64,000 nucleotides of DNA from an uncultured Prochlorococcus sp. (lineage in GTDB: Bacteria; Cyanobacteriota; Cyanobacteriia; PCC-6307; Cyanobiaceae). Numbering within the stretch: position 1 is the stretch's first letter; every line of letters begins with the position of its first letter. The stretch is from the NCBI GenBank assembly GCA_902591275.1, contig CACJAC010000002.1, forward strand, positions 26,069-90,068, written 5' to 3'. The translations under genes and the position numbers were made by a program. Shown in pieces: positions 59,382-64,000 of this stretch. Under the pieces are notes generated by a model. It searched no databases. It was not told where the DNA came from and was given only the letters and a program-made list of their open reading frames with translations.

Positions 59382-59675
59382 GAATTCAGTAAACTTAATA
59401 TATGAACCAGACAGTATCGGAAAAAACGTCTATTGACTACCTTTTTGTTGTGCAAAATTCCGAACCGAAACATTTTGTATTTTTTTAGAGGCGTTTGTAT
59501 ATATGCTTTCTGAAGATATTTAAACTTAAAATTTATTTATAAAAACTTCACATTATGATCTAGTTCTAACAAAAACATTAATAAATTAGAGTAATAAGAA
59601 AAATTTAAAAGTCTAAAATTTTTATTTTAATTATTATATTTTCATAGTTTATCTCGCAACAATTAAAGGATTTCA

Positions 59676-60839
59676 ATGTCCAAAGATATAAAATTTAATT
59701 TCTTAAACTCTGATGAAGAAGAAAGATATCAAAAACATTTGACCCTTAAAGAGATAGGTTATGAGGGTCAACTAAATCTTAAAAACAGCTCAGTATTATG
59801 CATTGGAGCAGGTGGGCTTGGGTCTTCCGTTTTGCTTTATTTAGCTGCAGCAGGAATTGGGAGAATTGGAATAGTTGATAACGATCAAGTTGAAAAGTCT
59901 AATCTCCAGAGACAGATAATTCATGAAACAAATACTATTGGCAATCTTAAAATTGATTCTGCTAGGAAAAGAATTAAAAAATTTAATCCTAATTGTGAAA
60001 TATTAACCTTTTCAGAGAGAATTAATCCTAAAAATGCTCTTAAAACAATAAAGGAGTTTGATGTTATTTGTGATTGCTCGGATAACTTTGGCACAAGATA
60101 TTTAATAAATGATTCATGCCTGATATTAAATAAACCCCTAGTCTTTGGAAGTGTACAAGGCTTTGAAGGGCAAGTGAGTGTTTTCAATTTATATAAAAAT
60201 AGTCCTAATTTAAGAGACTTACTTCCAGAATCACCTACAAAAAATGCTGTCCCTAGTTGTGCAGAATACGGGGTTGTGGGTGTATCAACAGGTTTAATAG
60301 GAATTCTTCAGGTTAATGAAATTATCAAAATCATTTTAAAAAAAGGTGAAATTTTAGATGGGAAAATTTTAATTTTTGATTTATTTAATATGAATATGAA
60401 AAAATTACATCTAAAAAGTGATCAGTTAAATAAACGAATAAAAAATCTGTCTCAGTTTGAGAGCTTTTATAATAGTGATGAATATTGTGGGAAAAACGAT
60501 GAAATTAAAAGTATAAATGCTAATGACTTTAATAGTTTATACAAAGCAAAACCTAACAAAATTCTTTTAATTGATGTTAGAGAAAATGAAGAGTTTTCTA
60601 AATCTGCAATAGAGGGATCCATCTCAATTCCCCTGAGTCATTTACAGCAAGAATCTGACTTAAAATTTATTCAAAAAGAAAGTTTAAATAAAGAGGTTTT
60701 CACTATATGTAAATCGGGGAAACGCTCTGAAAAAGCTTCAAGAATCTTGTCTAAATTCAAAATTCAGTCAAGATCTATTGAAGGCGGCATTGAAAAAATA
60801 AAAAAATATTGTGCAAATAATTTTTTAAGAATAAGTTAG
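59676..60839 (+). CDS. moeB: MoeB/ThiF-like adenylyltransferase with rhodanese domain
   Basis: 387 residues. The E1-like domain (1-255) has the nucleotide-binding GAGGLGSSVLLYLAAAGIG, NLQRQIIH and CDCSDNF motifs, and C195 (VPSCAEYGV). The rhodanese domain (about 280-387) has the active-site loop FTICKSGKR with C345. It activates MoaD-like or ThiS-like carriers and may also supply their sulfur. The two CXXC zinc motifs of E. coli MoeB/ThiF are missing. It overlaps the convergent CobO-like gene by 4 bp. Confidence 0.9.
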   Translation: MSKDIKFNFLNSDEEERYQKHLTLKEIGYEGQLNLKNSSVLCIGAGGLGSSVLLYLAAAGIGRIGIVDNDQVEKSNLQRQIIHETNTIGNLKIDSARKRIKKFNPNCEILTFSERINPKNALKTIKEFDVICDCSDNFGTRYLINDSCLILNKPLVFGSVQGFEGQVSVFNLYKNSPNLRDLLPESPTKNAVPSCAEYGVVGVSTGLIGILQVNEIIKIILKKGEILDGKILIFDLFNMNMKKLHLKSDQLNKRIKNLSQFESFYNSDEYCGKNDEIKSINANDFNSLYKAKPNKILLIDVRENEEFSKSAIEGSISIPLSHLQQESDLKFIQKESLNKEVFTICKSGKRSEKASRILSKFKIQSRSIEGGIEKIKKYCANNFLRIS

Positions 60840-61996
60840 TAATCAACTCCTCTTTTTAAATCAACTCCTACATTTGCATAATGCTTATGACAAACCATTT
60901 CAGAGTAAACATCAGCTAGTTCAAAGTATGAAGGTTCATTTTTACACCTCCCAGTAATTATAACTTCTGTATCTGCTGGTTTTTTTAAGAGCGTTTGATG
61001 TATTGATTCCACAGGTAACAACTCTAAATCAACAGTTGGATTCAATTCATCTAAAATGATTGTTTTATACAAGCCAGACAAAATAGCAGCTTTAGCAATT
61101 TCCCATGCTCTTTCAGCCTCAACATAATCAATTGGTTGTTGTTGACCTCTCCACACAATGGCATCTCTGCCTGAACGCAAATGATCTACTAAATGAGGGT
61201 AACTCTCTCTCAAAGCTTCTATGGCAGCATCTTCGGTATATCCATTTCCACCTTTTAACCACTGTAATATTAAAACTCTATGACTTTTATCTTGAGATAT
61301 TCCTTTACCGATAGCTTGAAGAGCCTTGCCGAGTGCACTTGTGGATTTACCCTTTCCTTCACCAGTATAAATCTCAATTCCACCACTATAACTACTTTTT
61401 TTGGATAATTCTGATAATTCTCCTATCAAACGTGGTCTCATTTCTGAGTGGAGTTGAGATATTCTTACCAAAGAGGATGGGGCTGCCCTTCCAGTAATAA
61501 TTATTTCTAATCCATCTGGACGATTTTGCAGAGTATCAACTACTTCATTGATATCAAGCATTCCTAAATCAAGAACTGGATTCAACTCATCCAGTACAAC
61601 TACAGAATAAAGAGAACTAGCAATTGCTCCTTTAGCAATATTCCAACCTCTCTCGGCCTCACCAACATCAAACTTTGTCACTTGGGCAGCAGTGAAAAAT
61701 TCGGATCTTCCTGTCCTTACATGGTCAATTAAATGTGGAAAGCCTCTTTGTAAAGCCTCTATAGCTGAATCCTCGTCATATGGTCTCTCAGGGCCTTTTA
61801 AAAATCTTAGAAGTAAAACTCTTGACTGTCTTTTTTCGCAAATACCTAATCCTATTGTCCTGAGAACTACTCCCAATGCAGCCTGACTTTTCCCCTTACC
61901 TTCTCCATCATAAATATGTAATTGACCTTTTGATCTCTCTTGACTGTCACTGGCTGTGACAATGCCAATTCCTCTATTTCTACTCGTATTCGTCAA
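60836..61996 (-). CDS. Tandem CobO-like ATP:corrinoid adenosyltransferase protein
   Basis: 386 residues built from two CobO/BtuR-type P-loop domains (about 25-190 and 205-386). Each has GEGKGKS (31-37 and 212-218), a DEDSAIE/TEDAAIE segment followed by FPHLIDHVR or YPHLVDHLR, and DELNP (136-140 and 316-320). CobO adenosylates corrinoids and E. coli BtuR is about 200 residues, so this is a full internal duplication. A cobalamin role fits the CbiG-CobJ gene in the same window, but the real substrate is not shown. Confidence 0.85.
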   Translation of the reverse strand: MTNTSRNRGIGIVTASDSQERSKGQLHIYDGEGKGKSQAALGVVLRTIGLGICEKRQSRVLLLRFLKGPERPYDEDSAIEALQRGFPHLIDHVRTGRSEFFTAAQVTKFDVGEAERGWNIAKGAIASSLYSVVVLDELNPVLDLGMLDINEVVDTLQNRPDGLEIIITGRAAPSSLVRISQLHSEMRPRLIGELSELSKKSSYSGGIEIYTGEGKGKSTSALGKALQAIGKGISQDKSHRVLILQWLKGGNGYTEDAAIEALRESYPHLVDHLRSGRDAIVWRGQQQPIDYVEAERAWEIAKAAILSGLYKTIILDELNPTVDLELLPVESIHQTLLKKPADTEVIITGRCKNEPSYFELADVYSEMVCHKHYANVGVDLKRGVDY

Positions 61997-62104
61997 TTGA
62001 ACAAAATTAGTAAATTTAATCTAAGATATAGATAATAATATTATTAAAGATTTAATAATAAATTCAACCTATTCATAGGTAATTTGAATTTTAAAGTAAT
62101 TAGC

Positions 62105-62929
62105 ATGTTCAATCAACTAGAAATTCTCTCTGATGAACAAAGTGAAAAGCTTTATACAATTAGAAGATACATTAAGAATCTTGATAGTGTTTGTATTGCT
62201 TATTCCGGAGGAGTTGACAGTACACTAGTAGCATCATTAGCATTCGAGCAATTAGGTAGCAAAGCAATTGCCATAACTGGAATTTCTCCTGCATTAGCAA
62301 CAAGTCTTCGTGAAGAAGCAAGAAGGCAAGCAAAATGGATTGGAGTAAAGCATATAGAGATTAAAACATCAGAATTAGACCAATCAAGTTACAGTGAAAA
62401 TCCTAAGGATAGGTGCTTTGCATGCAAAAAAGAGCTCCACAAACATACAACCTACCTCTCTAAAAAACTTAATTACAAGATAGTTTTAGATGGAGTCAAT
62501 CTGGATGACCTTAAAGATTACAGACCAGGCATACAAGCTTCAAAACGAGCAGGAGTTATCTCTCCCCTTGCAAAATTTAAAGTCTCAAAACAAGACATTA
62601 GGGATATATCAAGAGCATTGGGTTTTCCTTGGTGGGATAAACCTGCTCAACCTTGTTTATCATCAAGATTTCCTTATGGCCATGAAATAACTAGTGAAAG
62701 GCTAAAAATGGTTGAGAAAGCAGAAGAATATCTTAAAGAATGTGGAATATCTGAGGTTAGAGTTAGATGCCAAGGCTCAACTGCAAGGATAGAAATTCCC
62801 CAAGATGAATTAAAGCATTTTTTTAACAAATATAATTTTAGAGAGTTAGTTCAATATTTTTCTAATTTAGGATTTAATTGCACAAGTTTAGATCTTGAGG
62901 GACTTGTAAGCGGAAAATTAAATAGGTAA
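62105..62929 (+). CDS. larE: LarE-like ATP-dependent sulfur transferase
   Basis: 274 residues from the ATG at 62105; a TTG at 62084 opens the frame seven codons earlier but adds no family sequence. The PP-loop SGGVDS is at 34-39 (AYSGGVDST). Three cysteines stand out: C104 and C107 (DRCFACK) and C184 (QPCLSSR), the last in the position of the sulfur-donor cysteine. In lactobacilli LarE builds the nickel-pincer cofactor of lactate racemase. No LarA, LarB or LarC gene is nearby, so the partner pathway is unknown. Confidence 0.85.
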   Translation: MFNQLEILSDEQSEKLYTIRRYIKNLDSVCIAYSGGVDSTLVASLAFEQLGSKAIAITGISPALATSLREEARRQAKWIGVKHIEIKTSELDQSSYSENPKDRCFACKKELHKHTTYLSKKLNYKIVLDGVNLDDLKDYRPGIQASKRAGVISPLAKFKVSKQDIRDISRALGFPWWDKPAQPCLSSRFPYGHEITSERLKMVEKAEEYLKECGISEVRVRCQGSTARIEIPQDELKHFFNKYNFRELVQYFSNLGFNCTSLDLEGLVSGKLNR

Positions 62930-62935
62930 ATATTG

Positions 62936-63370
62936 TCAAACAACCGTTCTGATCTGATTAGAGACTGCTGAAGGTGGATTTCGCTCAATGACACGCAAAG
63001 AATGTTCTTTAGCTATCAAAGATTCAATTAAATATTGACTAGCTAGTTCAGGCATCATATTTTGACCACATGTAAAAATATCGACTGCCGAATAATTAGA
63101 TTCAGGCCAAGTATGTATTGAAATATGAGATTCTGCCAGTAATGCTATTGCCGTAACCCCCTGAGGCTCAAATTTATTACTCATCAAATTCAAAACTGTT
63201 GCATTTGCCAATTTAGCAGCTCTATTTAAAATACAGCGCAAAAAGGATTCGTCATTTAATTTTTCACGATCGCATCTATAAAGTTCCAACAAAAGGTGTT
63301 TACTTTGATGAATTAATTTTTGCTCATCACTTAACGAACTTAAAATTTGACTTTTTTTGTAGATTTCCAT
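62936..63370 (-). CDS. speD: S-adenosylmethionine decarboxylase proenzyme
   Basis: 144 residues; makes the aminopropyl donor for spermidine. Self-cleavage between E80 and S81 (LLAE-SHISIHTWPE) would generate the pyruvoyl cofactor, and DIFTCG supplies the conserved cysteine. Small prokaryotic type. It ends 6 bp from larE, and recF lies 50 bp upstream on the same strand. Confidence 0.93.
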   Translation of the reverse strand: MEIYKKSQILSSLSDEQKLIHQSKHLLLELYRCDREKLNDESFLRCILNRAAKLANATVLNLMSNKFEPQGVTAIALLAESHISIHTWPESNYSAVDIFTCGQNMMPELASQYLIESLIAKEHSLRVIERNPPSAVSNQIRTVV

Positions 63371-63420
63371 TTAAAAATTTATATGAAACTAAGATTAGCT
63401 AAAAAACATGCTTTTTAAAA

Positions 63421-64000
63421 TTATAAGTGAATCATTTGTGAAGAGCCTAAAAAAGACTGATTAAATTTATCTAAATGTGTCGCACTTATAAAACATTGAC
63501 TATCTTTACCAACAGAATTTAATAATAAATTTTGCCTGGTTAAATCTAATTCCGCCAAGACATCATCCAATATAAGTATTGGAGGAACATTTAATGTTTT
63601 AGTTAATAAATCGAGTTCAGCCATCTTTAAAGCCAAGATAAAAGTCCTTTGCTGTCCTGAGGAACCATATTTTCTAACTGAAACATTATTAATTAGAAAC
63701 TCAATATCATCACGATGAGGGCCAAAATTACATTTACCAGTCAATGCTTCTATTGAACGCTGATTTAAGAGTTGTTCTGCTATTTTTTTACTAATAACTT
63801 CTTCTTCTTCTTCTTCTGGACTTATATTTTGTATGCCCGATAGATAATTTATGTCTATTTGCTCTTGAGATTTACTTAAATGATTATGCCAATATTCAAC
63901 ATATGGTTTTATTTTTAATAAAGCTCTTCTTCTGCGCCGAAAAATTCTTGTACTTATTATTGACATTTGAATATCAAAGCTTTCAACAATATCTGTGGAT
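63421..64000 (-). CDS. recF: RecF, partial at the window edge
   Basis: Only the C-terminal 192 residues or so are in the window; the frame stays open through base 64000, so the ATG at 63966 is internal. KYGSSGQQRTFILALKMAEL (the signature loop) and the Walker B ILDDVLAELD, followed by FISATHL, identify RecF, an SMC-like ATPase that loads RecA at gaps. The upstream N-terminal Walker A is outside the window. speD follows on the same strand. Confidence 0.92.
   Translation of the reverse strand, partial: STDIVESFDIQMSIISTRIFRRRRRALLKIKPYVEYWHNHLSKSQEQIDINYLSGIQNISPEEEEEEVISKKIAEQLLNQRSIEALTGKCNFGPHRDDIEFLINNVSVRKYGSSGQQRTFILALKMAELDLLTKTLNVPPILILDDVLAELDLTRQNLLLNSVGKDSQCFISATHLDKFNQSFLGSSQMIHL

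Noticed and set aside
59402..59488. 28-codon ORF on the plus strand upstream of moeB
   Set aside because: No homology or ribosome site; it lies in the promoter region of the CAAD gene.
1..64000. CRISPR array, insertion sequence or prophage
   Set aside because: No regularly spaced repeats, transposase or phage structural gene was seen; the only recombinase-like gene lacks a standard active site.

Overview
The window reads as chromosomal DNA of a marine picocyanobacterium, almost certainly Prochlorococcus. It is very AT-rich and densely packed. It carries photosystem I genes (psaA, psaB, psaL, psaI), the cyanobacterial NDH-1 subunit ndhN, an LdpA-type circadian-input protein, a ferredoxin-type glutamate synthase and a CURT1/CAAD membrane protein. 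The gene order and the cysteine-free L36 fit Prochlorococcus; low GC suggests a high-light or LLI clade, but the strain cannot be fixed from the sequence alone. Two genes run off the edges: a radical SAM protein at the left and recF at the right.

Layout. 1-8 kb holds mixed housekeeping genes: clpS, dapL, the overlapping pair rne/rnhB, pheA, a quinone methyltransferase and a Lon-N-domain protein. 8.3-13 kb is the str operon on the minus strand (rpsL-rpsG-fusA-tuf-rpsJ), running on into the Lon-like and methyltransferase genes. 13-19 kb has glutamate synthase, a YciI protein and lipA. 19-22 kb is the least ordinary protein-coding stretch: a serine-recombinase-like protein with a degraded active site, a small acidic partner, and a divergent pair of a beta-lactamase-fold protein and an NlpC/P60 hydrolase. 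22-29 kb carries psaI-psaL, a glycosyltransferase and psaA-psaB with a clear terminator. 29-32 kb has a CbiG-CobJ fusion, a HAD phosphatase and tRNA-Ser(GCU), beside what looks like a relic attachment site. 32-50 kb has alr, an HNH nuclease and one continuous minus-strand S10-spc-alpha ribosomal cluster from rplC to prfA. 50-64 kb carries ndhN-ldpA, tRNA-Gln, recA with a LexA box, a degenerate DinG-like protein, tyrA, a CrtD-type desaturase, fructosamine kinase, CAAD, a MoeB-rhodanese fusion, a tandem CobO-like protein, larE, speD and recF.

Most genes serve translation, photosynthesis, and nitrogen, amino-acid and cofactor metabolism. Compaction is extreme. Convergent neighbours abut or overlap, two divergent pairs have start codons 3-4 bp apart, and ribosomal genes repeatedly overlap by 1-4 nt. 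No CRISPR array, insertion sequence or intact prophage was seen, and no undescribed multi-gene system could be demonstrated. The strongest anomalies are the tRNA-Ser attachment-like relic, the catalytically altered recombinase with its partner, the rne/rnhB overlap that covers the PNPase-binding tail, and the degenerate helicase next to recA.
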